Assembly: GCA_947457745.1 (NCBI GenBank)
Contig: CANGWT010000030.1
Location: forward strand, 1-14,449
Reading direction: 5' to 3'
From: Burkholderiaceae bacterium
Lineage (GTDB): Bacteria; Pseudomonadota; Gammaproteobacteria; Burkholderiales; Burkholderiaceae
Length of the DNA: 14,449 nt
The notes below the pieces were generated by a model that had not been told where the DNA came from, made no database searches, and saw only the letters and a list, made by a program, of their open reading frames with translations. Of the stretch, positions 1 through 7,660 are shown in pieces (the first letter of the stretch is position 1; each line of letters opens with the position of its first letter). A program made the translations under genes and the position numbers.

Positions 1-374
1 AGAAAGAAATAACTCTTCGATTTACTATCAAATGATCTCAGTGCCAAAGCCATCAGAGATAAAACACCACCCTCACCTTTGTTGTCGGCTCGCATCACAA
101 ATAAAACATACTTAAAGGTCACCACCAAAATTAATGACCAGATCATCATTGCGATCACACCAAATAATGCCTCTGGCGAAAACGGGATGCCGTGCTTAGG
201 ATCAAAACATTCTTTGAGAGCGTACAAAGGACTAGTGCCAATATCACCAAACACTACGCCAATTGCGGCAAGCATCATCGTCGCAAGACCTTTTTTATGG
301 CCGTTGTGATCGTCATGCAGATCAACTGGCTTTAATAAAGTCGAATTCGAAAATTCAGGGTTGCTAATTGACAT
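1..374 (-). CDS. kup: Kup-type potassium uptake transporter, N-terminal fragment (cut by window edge)
   Basis: Reading the minus strand from an ATG at 374-372 gives 124 codons that stay open to base 1, so only the N-terminus is present. KUP/HAK/KT proteins are inner-membrane K+ uptake permeases, probably K+/H+ symporters. The family signature GDIGTSPLYA is at residues 43-52, inside the first membrane helix (about 31-54). A second helix spans about 69-93, followed by the conserved loop ADNKGEGG at 96-103. The start is supported by a Shine-Dalgarno AAGGG at 386-382, seven bases upstream. The roughly 24-residue hydrophilic N-terminal extension is normal for proteobacterial Kup. No internal defect is visible. 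The family assignment is secure; the rest of the gene lies outside the window. Confidence 0.95.
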   Translation of the reverse strand, partial: MSISNPEFSNSTLLKPVDLHDDHNGHKKGLATMMLAAIGVVFGDIGTSPLYALKECFDPKHGIPFSPEALFGVIAMMIWSLILVVTFKYVLFVMRADNKGEGGVLSLMALALRSFDSKSKSYFF

Positions 375-384
375 TTGAAAGCCC

Positions 385-405
385 TTAGTGAATGTTGCGT
401 GGCAA
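385..405 (-). other. Possible 6-codon leader ORF upstream of kup
   Basis: On the minus strand a strong Shine-Dalgarno AAGGAG (418-413) stands seven bases before a TTG (405-403). This opens a six-codon frame (M-P-R-N-I-H if TTG initiates) ending in TAA at 387-385. That stop overlaps the kup Shine-Dalgarno AAGGG (386-382). The arrangement would let a ribosome on the leader finish on the kup ribosome-binding site. The motifs are seen directly; that the leader is translated is inference, and the frame is short enough to be chance. Confidence 0.25.
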
Positions 406-488
406 TATGTTACTCCTTATGCACACTGACTCTACAGTCTTTTTTCAATGAAAAAATAGCCTTGTTAAGTGCGATTTCCAGGAATAGC

Positions 489-518
489 TCGACAGAGGTG
501 GTCAAAAAATGGTAGAAT
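489..518 (+). promoter_or_regulatory. Sigma70-type promoter of tRNA-fMet
   Basis: A -35 like TCGACA (489-494) is followed, after an 18-base spacer, by a -10 TAGAAT (513-518). The tRNA begins at 531, so a start near 525 would leave a short 5' leader for RNase P to remove. Spacing and position fit a stable-RNA promoter. Confidence 0.6.
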
Positions 519-530
519 CATTGCTTCAGA

Positions 531-607
<77 letters not shown>

Positions 608-615
608 AACAGTAG

Positions 616-650
616 AAGGCTTCTAAGTCAATTGGCTCAGAAGCCTTTTT
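616..650 (+). terminator. Rho-independent terminator after tRNA-fMet
   Basis: AAGGCTTCT (616-624) pairs perfectly with AGAAGCCTT (639-647) around a 14-base loop and runs into a T tract (646-650). It begins nine bases after the tRNA. On the minus strand the T run is missing, so it should work poorly for hicB. Confidence 0.85.
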
Positions 651-703
651 GCTTTTCTGGGTCATATATTGGCCAGCATGAAGATCTCAAAGCATTCAAC
701 TCA

Positions 704-1096
704 TCACGCAGTTAGCGCCAAATGTGCAATAAATGCAGATCTGTTTTCTCCGGCTTTTTTTGCTTTTGCATCTAATCTAGCCAAAACTTTTTTTGGTAGC
801 GTGATATTTATTCTCTCAATTTCATCCGAAAGCAATGCTGGATCAATTTCTACAATCGCCCAAGCCCAACCCTTATATTCTTTTTTCTTTTGCAGATCTC
901 TTAAGGAGCTAGGCTTTGGTATTACTTGACCCCCATCTAAAGCCATCTCAATCCAGAGCTCTATCGCCTCTTTGGCCTGATCTATTGCTTCATCAAGACC
1001 ACTATCAGCAGCAGAAAAACAACCAGGTAAATCTGGGACAACAACTCCCCATGCGTTTTTCTCGCTTCCTGGCTCAATCGCTATTGGATATTTCAT
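704..1096 (-). CDS. hicB: HicB-family antitoxin with C-terminal ribbon-helix-helix domain
   Basis: This 130-residue protein has the two-part HicB layout. The partial RNase-H-like HicB fold covers about residues 3-60, with the family-typical stretch VPDLPGCFSAADS at 20-32. A basic linker follows, then a ribbon-helix-helix DNA-binding segment at about 95-128, starting with the strand RINITLP. HicB binds and blocks HicA, and the RHH part normally represses the operon's own promoter. The ATG (1096-1094) abuts the hicA stop with no gap. GGGAG inside the end of hicA serves as its Shine-Dalgarno, so the two are translationally coupled. Length and domains look intact. Family call is secure from sequence; antitoxin activity is inferred from family and pairing. 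Confidence 0.9.
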   Translation of the reverse strand: MKYPIAIEPGSEKNAWGVVVPDLPGCFSAADSGLDEAIDQAKEAIELWIEMALDGGQVIPKPSSLRDLQKKKEYKGWAWAIVEIDPALLSDEIERINITLPKKVLARLDAKAKKAGENRSAFIAHLALTA

Positions 1097-1288
1097 CTAA
1101 GACTCTCCCTTTAATCTGGCTTGTTTCAGTATTTTTTCTATCAACCCCACACCCAAGTCTTTCTTTGGATGTGGGATGCAGACATGGCCAGACTTTGTTT
1201 TATGGGTAAACATGTGATGCGATCCCTTTGTCCTGCTCAACACCCATCCGTCGCCCTTCAAAAGCTCAATTAGCTTTTTGCTATGCAT
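1097..1288 (-). CDS. hicA: HicA-family mRNA interferase toxin
   Basis: A 63-residue small basic protein of the double-stranded-RNA-binding-like HicA fold. HicA toxins cleave mRNA independently of the ribosome and stop growth when HicB is lost. The N-terminal helix KKLIELLKGDGW (4-15) leads into the conserved loop TKGSHHMF (20-27). Gly22 and His24 match the family's conserved Gly and catalytic His, so the toxin looks intact. The ATG (1288-1286) has an AGGGAG ribosome-binding site about seven bases upstream. Its stop TAG touches the hicB start. It lies 43 bases after the comEC stop but has its own candidate promoter. Confidence 0.9.
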   Translation of the reverse strand: MHSKKLIELLKGDGWVLSRTKGSHHMFTHKTKSGHVCIPHPKKDLGVGLIEKILKQARLKGES

Positions 1289-1301
1289 TGATCTCCCTTA
1301 T

Positions 1302-1321
1302 ATTATACACACCATACACAC
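1302..1321 (-). promoter_or_regulatory. hicAB promoter -10 box with tandem repeat, candidate HicB operator
   Basis: In the 43-base gap between comEC and hicA, the minus strand has a perfect -10 TATAAT (1307-1302), 13 bases before the hicA ATG. Overlapping and upstream of it is an 8-base direct repeat, GTGTGTAT (1321-1314 and 1312-1305), with a 9-base period. Tandem repeats over the -10 are plausible sites for a ribbon-helix-helix repressor such as HicB. No convincing -35 is visible. Repressor binding is inference. Confidence 0.45.
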
Positions 1322-1331
1322 TTTAATTGCT

Positions 1332-3821
1332 CTAACTTGGCTCTCGATGCCATAGTCGCCTGATATCCTGTCGCCAAAACAGCAACTTCCCCTGCTTACG
1401 TTCTGATTTAGCCGGAAATTCCCAAACCTGTGCACCAGTAGTTGGTGTTTGATAAAACGGAATGTTCATACTTTGGTATCGGGCAGTGACTGTTGGGTGT
1501 GGATGGCCGTATCGATTGCGATAACCGTTCTGTGCAAATGCTTCATCGGGACTGAGTGTCGTTAAAAGTTCTTGAGATGAGGATGTTTTACTGCCGTGGT
1601 GTGGTGCCATGAATATCAAATTCTTATTCTTTAAATGATTGAGAGCTTTTTGGGTTAAGCGCTCGGTAATTTCAGTCTCACCCTGCTTTTCAACATCACC
1701 CGTTAACCAGAATGAAGTTGCCTGGTTGCGAACCTCTAAAACGCAACTGACTTCATTAGGCTTTCTGGGGTGTAGATCCTCAAAAATCGTGCGCTCATGT
1801 GGATGCCAAATATGAAAGTCAACCCCATCCCAAGACCATTGCTGACCAAAGCGACAGGGAATCGCAGGTATTTTCTTTTCATCTAAATTGGCGAGTAATG
1901 GATTAGTGCTTGGCAAGGATCCCATCATGGAATCGAAGCTGACTTCTTTAAGTAGAGTTGCGGCACCTCCAATGTGGTCGCTATCACTATGACTAATTAC
2001 CAGCAAATCAATGTGATTGATTCCCCTACCCCTTAAATACGGCAGGATGATTCTTTGACCGGCATTATCTTTTCCCTGAATGGGTCCGGTGTCGTATAGC
2101 AGTCGTTTTGTTTTGGTTTCGATCAGGACTGCCGTACCTTGGCCGATATCAAGCACCGTTGCGCGAAACTCGCCTTTTTCCAAATGGGCATTAGTCAACG
2201 GCTGAATGAATAGGGTTGCGCACAATACAAGACCAGCCACTCTTGATGGCCAACTCTCTTGAATAGATCCAGGACGAATCGCTATGATGATTCCGATAGT
2301 GGATAAGCCTATCGCCCACCAGGCTGGCTGACTAGACCAAGCGATTGCCCATTTCCAGCTAGCCATCCATGCAAGCATTATGGCTAAGTAATCCATCGTG
2401 GCATGTGCTGGTATCAACAACCATTTACCAATGAAGTCAGGCAACAATGCGCCAGTAATAGCTAGGGGCGTCACGATGTAACTCACTATAGGAATAGCAA
2501 CAGCATTTGCTAGCGGCGAAACGATTGAGACTTGATAAAACCAATACAAGGTTAAAGGTAGAAGTGCGATGGTAACGACCGCCTGAACTCGGCAAGCTTC
2601 GCGAAGCGCTTGAACAACTCTATCTTTCCAATGAACCTCTAGCTCTCTACCAGTAGGCAGCCCCAGTAAACCATCAGAATTTTGCATGGCATACAAAATC
2701 GCCGCTACCGCTCCAAACGAGAGCCAGAACCCCGGCGTATAGGGTGCCATTGGATCAATAACTAGTACAAAAAATAGAGCCCACCACCAAATATCAAATG
2801 AACGAGGGTTTCTACCGGACCATAAGGCAAAGGCAACCACTCCCACCATATACATTGTTCGCTGCGCCGGAATCTGAAAGCCTGCCAACCACGCATACAC
2901 GAAGGCTGTCAAAAAACCCACTGCAGCAGCGACCTTTCCTACAGGAACCCACAGGGGCAGTGAATTGCGACGCCAAACTAATGTTGCGAGCATCGCACCA
3001 AATCCAGCCAACATCGTGACATGAAGACCCGATATGGAGATGAGATGTCCAATACCAGTAGCATTGAATACACGCCAATCTTCTTGGTCGATTGCATTTT
3101 GATCGCCCATTACCAAGGCAGCAATCACTCCGCCGTAACGAGCATCTTTTGGCAATAAGCGCTGAATCTTTTGCCTTAACTTCCAGCGCTGATACTCCAT
3201 GGCCAGAGCAAATTCTGTAAAGGTAATATCTTTTTCAAGAATTAACTTTCCTGATCTGACTGATCCACTGGCACCAAAGTCTTGATGAAAAGACCAACGC
3301 TCAAAATCAAAAGTATGCGGATTAAGAGATCCATAAGGTCTTTTGATTTTGACCTTAAATTCCCAACGCTGACCTGGAATAACTTCTGGTACATCCTGAG
3401 GATTACGCCAAGCGGGCTGCCAACTCAAATAGATCTGCGGAGGAAATGATTCAATCCTCTCACGCCCAAAAAATGCCTGATCCACCTCAAAAGAAAACTT
3501 AGCGCCACTAGGAGAACTCTGTGGCAAGGCATTGACTCTGCCCTTGAGAATAAGATCCTTACGTTCATGCTCGATTGAAAGAACATGAGCTAAACGACTG
3601 TGTGCATAATGCGCATTCCAAGAAAATCCCAGAGCGAAAAAACAGACGACTATCAATGCGGTGCTTACATGGCGATATTGGATCAATGCGTAATTGACAT
3701 AAATACCCAACAAGGAGAAGGTGATAGTCGCTAGAGATATCCAGCGCCAATACTCTGGCATAGTAGGTAAAAATAGAAGAAGCGATCCCCCGGCGATAAA
3801 CGCCGCAATATTGATGCGCAA
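1332..3821 (-). CDS. comEC: ComEC/Rec2 DNA-uptake channel with metallo-beta-lactamase-like domain
   Basis: ComEC forms the inner-membrane channel that takes up single-stranded DNA during natural transformation. This 829-residue protein has the full three-part layout. N-terminal membrane helices and a soluble DUF4131-type OB-like region cover about 1-200. The polytopic Competence domain, about 235-540, includes the conserved SISGLH at 262-267. The C-terminal metallo-beta-lactamase-like domain covers about 550-800, with HSDSDH at 611-616, a later GD pair at 708-709 and HHGS at 741-744. These retained ligands suggest an active nuclease domain, as proposed for the family. The ATG (3821-3819) is four bases after the tatD-like stop, so it is very likely co-transcribed. 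It is somewhat longer than the B. subtilis protein but shows no break, suggesting competence capacity if pilus genes exist elsewhere. Confidence 0.95.
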   Translation of the reverse strand: MRINIAAFIAGGSLLLFLPTMPEYWRWISLATITFSLLGIYVNYALIQYRHVSTALIVVCFFALGFSWNAHYAHSRLAHVLSIEHERKDLILKGRVNALPQSSPSGAKFSFEVDQAFFGRERIESFPPQIYLSWQPAWRNPQDVPEVIPGQRWEFKVKIKRPYGSLNPHTFDFERWSFHQDFGASGSVRSGKLILEKDITFTEFALAMEYQRWKLRQKIQRLLPKDARYGGVIAALVMGDQNAIDQEDWRVFNATGIGHLISISGLHVTMLAGFGAMLATLVWRRNSLPLWVPVGKVAAAVGFLTAFVYAWLAGFQIPAQRTMYMVGVVAFALWSGRNPRSFDIWWWALFFVLVIDPMAPYTPGFWLSFGAVAAILYAMQNSDGLLGLPTGRELEVHWKDRVVQALREACRVQAVVTIALLPLTLYWFYQVSIVSPLANAVAIPIVSYIVTPLAITGALLPDFIGKWLLIPAHATMDYLAIMLAWMASWKWAIAWSSQPAWWAIGLSTIGIIIAIRPGSIQESWPSRVAGLVLCATLFIQPLTNAHLEKGEFRATVLDIGQGTAVLIETKTKRLLYDTGPIQGKDNAGQRIILPYLRGRGINHIDLLVISHSDSDHIGGAATLLKEVSFDSMMGSLPSTNPLLANLDEKKIPAIPCRFGQQWSWDGVDFHIWHPHERTIFEDLHPRKPNEVSCVLEVRNQATSFWLTGDVEKQGETEITERLTQKALNHLKNKNLIFMAPHHGSKTSSSQELLTTLSPDEAFAQNGYRNRYGHPHPTVTARYQSMNIPFYQTPTTGAQVWEFPAKSERKQGKLLFWRQDIRRLWHREPS

Positions 3822-3825
3822 GTTC

Positions 3826-4686
3826 TTAAGAAGCGGACTGTAGGTTTGGGTTGTCAGTCATGAGGGATGACCAACGGGGTAATGCATGCATAGCGTTTTG
3901 CCAAACTGCTTTTGAAAACACTTCTTCACTGATTCCACGAATACCCGCCAATTGCTGCCCAATCCTAGGAAGTAAAGCAGGCTCATTAAATCGACCGCCC
4001 TCCTCCTTAAGCCAGGCTGGCGGAATATCCGGTGCATCAGTTTCAGTAACAATGCTTTCTAGTGGCAGCTCTTTTAAGAGACGGCGAATCTGCAATGCTC
4101 GCTCATAGGTTGCAGCACCACCAAATCCCAACTTGAATCCCAGCTCAATAAATTGCTCAGCTTGCTGATGACTACCATTAAAGGCATGCGCGATACCGCT
4201 AGGCACTGTTCTTTTACGGAGAGCTTTCAGAATGGCATCTTGAGAACGACGCACATGCATAATCACTGGCAATTGAAATTGCTGTGCCAAGTCCAATTGT
4301 TTGTGAAAGAAAAACTCTTGACGCTGGGGATCGAGTCCCTCGACAAAATAATCTAAGCCAATTTCACCAATACCCACAAATCGAGGATCCTCTAATGATT
4401 GCTCAATTTGATCTTTAAGAACATCGATATCACTCTCTTGAGCGCGATTGATATAAAGCGGATGAATACCTAGCGTATAGACCAATCCTGGTATTTGATG
4501 GCTGTACTGATTTACTAAATTTTTGGCTGGTGTCCAATCAGAAGCCTGAACCGTAGGCAGCAAAATAGCTTTAACGCCTTTATCCGCCGCACTTGAAACA
4601 ATCTCTGGGAGAGTATCTCTGAACTTCGGAGCATCTACATGGCAATGGGTATCCACCCACACAAGCTCTTTATTCACTTCGCTCAT
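3826..4686 (-). CDS. TatD-family metal-dependent hydrolase (putative DNase)
   Basis: A 286-residue TIM-barrel amidohydrolase-superfamily protein of the TatD family, whose members are metal-dependent hydrolases, several with 3'-5' exonuclease activity. All expected metal ligands are visible: the HxH pair His14/His16 in VDTHCHVD, Glu108 in GEIGLDY, His144 in MHVRR, His167 in AHAFNG, and Asp217 in TETDAPDIPP. The start ATG (4686-4684) overlaps the lolD stop as ATGA, indicating translational coupling, and comEC follows after four bases. Placement directly before a DNA-import channel would fit a nuclease role, but this may just be operon packing. The exact paralogue (TatD, YcfH or YjjV type) cannot be decided here, so I give no symbol. 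Confidence 0.92.
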   Translation of the reverse strand: MSEVNKELVWVDTHCHVDAPKFRDTLPEIVSSAADKGVKAILLPTVQASDWTPAKNLVNQYSHQIPGLVYTLGIHPLYINRAQESDIDVLKDQIEQSLEDPRFVGIGEIGLDYFVEGLDPQRQEFFFHKQLDLAQQFQLPVIMHVRRSQDAILKALRKRTVPSGIAHAFNGSHQQAEQFIELGFKLGFGGAATYERALQIRRLLKELPLESIVTETDAPDIPPAWLKEEGGRFNEPALLPRIGQQLAGIRGISEEVFSKAVWQNAMHALPRWSSLMTDNPNLQSAS

Positions 4687-5378
4687 TGTGCGAAGGTCTT
4701 TAATACTCCGCGCTCTAAATGCAAAATCCGGTCACAACGTTTCGCGCGAATAGGATCATGGGTCACGATCACAAAAGCAGTGCCCTGCTCACGAGCAATG
4801 TCTAACATTAAGTCAAATACGGCGTCGGCTGTTTCAGTATCAAGATTACCCGTCGGCTCATCAGCTAGAACACAAGAGGGATTACCAACCAGTGCACGGG
4901 CCACTGCAACACGCTGACGCTCACCACCAGACAATTCGCCTGGCGTGTGCTGAACACGCTTTGCCAGACCAACTGCGTGCAACATCTTGCCTGCTCGCTC
5001 CATAGACTCTTCATTACTCAAGCCACGAATACGTAAAGGCAAGGCGACATTTTCAACAGCACTGAATTCATCTAGGAGATGGTGGAACTGATAAATAAAC
5101 CCTAGGCTGTGATTGCGTAGTTGATCTAATTTACTGATCGGCAATTTGTGGAGATTCTGAGCAGCAAGCATCACAGTACCAGCGCTGGGGGTATCTAAGC
5201 CACCCAATAAATGCAACAAGGTACTTTTACCTGAGCCAGAAGATCCTACGATGGCGACCTTCTCGGAAGCACTCACCTGCAAATCAATTTCTTTTAAAAC
5301 ATCAACTGCAGTTGGCCCTTTGCCATAGGTCTTTGCTAGACCCGATGCACTCAAAATGATTTGATTGAGATCACTCAT
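4683..5378 (-). CDS. lolD: LolD, ATPase of the lipoprotein-releasing ABC transporter
   Basis: LolD is the cytoplasmic ATPase that powers release of outer-membrane lipoproteins from the inner membrane to LolA. With the start at ATG 5378-5376 the protein has 231 residues, the usual length. Walker A GSSGSGKS is at 45-52, the ABC signature LSGGE at 149-153, Walker B CVLADEP at 169-175 and the switch His at 207. An upstream in-frame ATG (5453) is unlikely: it would add 25 residues encoded wholly inside lolC. The chosen ATG has GGAGG nine bases upstream and overlaps the lolC stop (ATGAGTGA). Close MacB/FtsE-like relatives share these motifs, but the neighbouring LolC-type permease and family-typical sequence favour LolD. 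Confidence 0.95.
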   Translation of the reverse strand: MSDLNQIILSASGLAKTYGKGPTAVDVLKEIDLQVSASEKVAIVGSSGSGKSTLLHLLGGLDTPSAGTVMLAAQNLHKLPISKLDQLRNHSLGFIYQFHHLLDEFSAVENVALPLRIRGLSNEESMERAGKMLHAVGLAKRVQHTPGELSGGERQRVAVARALVGNPSCVLADEPTGNLDTETADAVFDLMLDIAREQGTAFVIVTHDPIRAKRCDRILHLERGVLKTFAQ

Positions 5379-6633
5379 AGCGCAAGGCCTCCGCAGGCTG
5401 AACTTGGGCGGCTCGTCGACTTGGATACAGGGTAGCCAATACGGAGAGGCCAAAAGCCATCAAGCCCACCGTAACTACATCAGACAAACGAACATCTGAA
5501 GGAAGTTCGCTAATGAAATACACATCGCGTGGCAAGAAGCGCACTCGGAAGATGGCTTCAATTGTAGGCACAATCACATCAATATTTAAAGCAATCAGGA
5601 GACCTAAGCCAACACCAGCTAAAGAGCCTAGTAGGCCAATCGCTAAACCTTGCACCAAGAAAATGCGCTGAATGAGACCCGGACTCGCGCCCATCGTTCT
5701 TAGAATAGCAATATCAGCCTGCTTCTCATTCACCGTCATCACTAGGGTGGATACCAAATTAAAGGCAGCAACTGCAATAATCAAGGTCAGAATGATGAAC
5801 ATCATCTTTCTTTCTGTTTGAACGGCAGCAAACCAATTGCGATTCGAGCGCGACCAGTCGCTCACCCACAAAGCTTGCGGTACAACTTGGGCCAATTCAG
5901 AAGCAATCTCTGGTGCACGCTGCATATCATCGACCTTCACGCGTAAGCCAGATGGATCTTGCAGACGCAATAAAGCAGCGGCATCTTTCCAATGCATGAT
6001 GGCTAAAGAGCTGTCGTATTCATAATGTCCGCTGTCCACAATGCCAACCACTTGTAATGTTCGCATTCTGGGCATAGCACCTGCTGGAGTGAGATCACTC
6101 TCTGGCACGATCAAATTAATACGATCACCAAGGCGAGCGCCAACCATATTGGCAAGCTGTGCGCCCAAGGCAACACTGAACGTACCCGGCTTGAGATCCT
6201 CAATACTGCCAGTAACAAACTGTTTAGGTAAATCAGAGACTTTGCCCTCTTCACTTGGCAATACTCCACGAATAGACACGCCACGCATCACGTTCTCACG
6301 ACTGAGTAAGCCTTGCGAGCTGACCATCGGAGCGACACCCACTACGTGGGGCTGGGCAGCCACTTTGAGAGCAATAGGCTCCCAGTTGGCTAAACCATCT
6401 GGAGCAGTAATTTCAACATGAGAAAGGACAGACAACATCCGGTCGCGCACTTCCTTCTGAAAGCCATTCATCACCGAGAGCACCACAATCAGGGCGGCAA
6501 CGCCTAAAGCGATACCTGCGGTGGAGATTCCAGAAATAAAAGAAAGGAAGCCATCACGTTTACCCACCGTCTTGCGACGCTTGGATCGGGTATAACGTAG
6601 GCCAATTTCTAGCTCAATAGGAAGTCTCAACAT
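5371..6633 (-). CDS. lolC: LolC/LolE-family lipoprotein-releasing permease
   Basis: The membrane subunit that extracts mature lipoproteins for transfer to LolA. The 420-residue protein starts with the typical ELEIGLRYTRSKRR stretch. It has one N-terminal helix (about 35-57, through GVAALIVVLSVMNGF), a long periplasmic domain to about 275, then three helices near 278-301, 324-350 and 386-403, the FtsX-type permease arrangement. I prefer the ATG at 6633-6631; a GTG two codons upstream (6639) is possible, and neither has a clear Shine-Dalgarno. lolD overlaps its end by eight bases. Only one permease gene is present here. Whether it acts as a homodimer (LolF-like) or pairs with a LolE elsewhere cannot be seen. 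Confidence 0.93.
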   Translation of the reverse strand: MLRLPIELEIGLRYTRSKRRKTVGKRDGFLSFISGISTAGIALGVAALIVVLSVMNGFQKEVRDRMLSVLSHVEITAPDGLANWEPIALKVAAQPHVVGVAPMVSSQGLLSRENVMRGVSIRGVLPSEEGKVSDLPKQFVTGSIEDLKPGTFSVALGAQLANMVGARLGDRINLIVPESDLTPAGAMPRMRTLQVVGIVDSGHYEYDSSLAIMHWKDAAALLRLQDPSGLRVKVDDMQRAPEIASELAQVVPQALWVSDWSRSNRNWFAAVQTERKMMFIILTLIIAVAAFNLVSTLVMTVNEKQADIAILRTMGASPGLIQRIFLVQGLAIGLLGSLAGVGLGLLIALNIDVIVPTIEAIFRVRFLPRDVYFISELPSDVRLSDVVTVGLMAFGLSVLATLYPSRRAAQVQPAEALRYE

Positions 6634-6679
6634 AGTCACAGTTTAGTGAATTAAGCGAGCAAACCGATGGATTCTGTAA

Positions 6680-7660
6680 ATGCCACCTAAAATCAGGGGA
6701 ATGACTGCCAATTTGACCTCCCGAACAAGTTCTTCGCGACGCTTTACCCTGATGGTCTCGGGGGAAGATGCTATTGACGCTGGATTAGAGCGGGATACCC
6801 CGCCCAGCGGACTTCCGCAAGAGCGCTTTCTACTGGGTGATTGCCTGCCGATTGCCCCAGTTTTGCTATTAGGTCAAAGCGACTTAGCAGTTAACCCCAA
6901 TGAAGCTATTGCCTGTCTACAGCCAGTCCACCTTCATGCCACCCGGGATCATTTAATCCTGATGGCCCAAAGTCAGATTGATCTGACAGCAAATGAATCC
7001 GCCAACTTGCTACAAGTTGCCCTCCCCTTCATCGAAGAAGATTTTAGAAGTAAGGTGTTATTCCAGGGCCAACGTGATTGGTTTATTTCAGCGGGTCCAT
7101 TTGCTAGCCTTGCAACGCACTCTATTGATCAAGCGCATGGTCGCAATATTGATTGGTGGATGCCACGCGATACAAACGAGGCTGGCATTGCTAAGCTCTG
7201 GCGCAAACTGCAAAATGAAATTCAGATGCTCTGGCATATTGACCCAGTCAATCAGGAACGCGGACAGGGCGGACACCCAAGCATCAACTCCTTATGGATT
7301 AGCGGTATCGGCAAACTAGCTGATATTCAGACTCCCTCGTTGCTTCAGAATGTAGATCGTATTTATGGAGATCACCCCCTCTTAGCTGGGCTAGCTAAAT
7401 ACCTTGCGATCCATCAACAGCCTGAAATTGATTTCTCAAAGTTACACAATACTTTTGCATGGATTGATCGTCCCGAGAGTATTTGGGATAACTTGAGAAG
7501 AGCTCTTGTGAGTAATGAGTTAGATGAAATCGAAGTGATCGATTTTCCTAAGGGTCAAACTCGCCACAGAATATTCACAGCCAAGGACTTAAATAAAAAG
7601 TCATGGGCTTTCTGGAAAAAATCAGAACCCTTAGCTTGGCAAGCAATCATTTCAGTATGA
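6680..7660 (+). CDS. RpfE-type / phosphoglycerate-mutase-like conserved protein of unknown function
   Basis: Up to 326 residues, with no signal peptide or membrane helices. I recognise a conserved beta/gammaproteobacterial family annotated variously as RpfE-type regulatory protein or cofactor-independent phosphoglycerate mutase, usually found beside recJ. Hallmarks are QPVHLHATRDHL (81-92), NEIQMLWHIDPVN (179-191) and INSLWISGIG (202-211), numbered from 6680. The start is uncertain. ATG 6680 has no good ribosome-binding site, ATG 6701 has AGGGG too close to it, and ATG 6752 begins at the FTLMVS strand where homologues often start. Its stop overlaps the recJ start as ATGA, implying coupled translation. 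I see no metal-binding set that would support mutase activity, so that label is doubtful and the molecular function is unknown. Confidence 0.8.
   Translation: MPPKIRGMTANLTSRTSSSRRFTLMVSGEDAIDAGLERDTPPSGLPQERFLLGDCLPIAPVLLLGQSDLAVNPNEAIACLQPVHLHATRDHLILMAQSQIDLTANESANLLQVALPFIEEDFRSKVLFQGQRDWFISAGPFASLATHSIDQAHGRNIDWWMPRDTNEAGIAKLWRKLQNEIQMLWHIDPVNQERGQGGHPSINSLWISGIGKLADIQTPSLLQNVDRIYGDHPLLAGLAKYLAIHQQPEIDFSKLHNTFAWIDRPESIWDNLRRALVSNELDEIEVIDFPKGQTRHRIFTAKDLNKKSWAFWKKSEPLAWQAIISV

Noticed and set aside
79..309. Plus-strand 76-codon frame near the left edge
   Set aside because: It is antisense to the clear Kup N-terminus, which runs off the window and so lacks a full open frame.
428..445. 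GACT-CTAC-AGTC followed by six T on the plus strand, terminator-like
   Set aside because: The stem is only four pairs and no plus-strand gene lies upstream of it.
669..1209. Plus-strand open frames at 669-929 and 916-1209
   Set aside because: They lie antisense to hicA and hicB, whose protein families are clear, and encode no recognisable domain.
2812..3078. Minus-strand 88-codon frame inside comEC
   Set aside because: An out-of-frame shadow of the ComEC membrane region with no plausible start signal.
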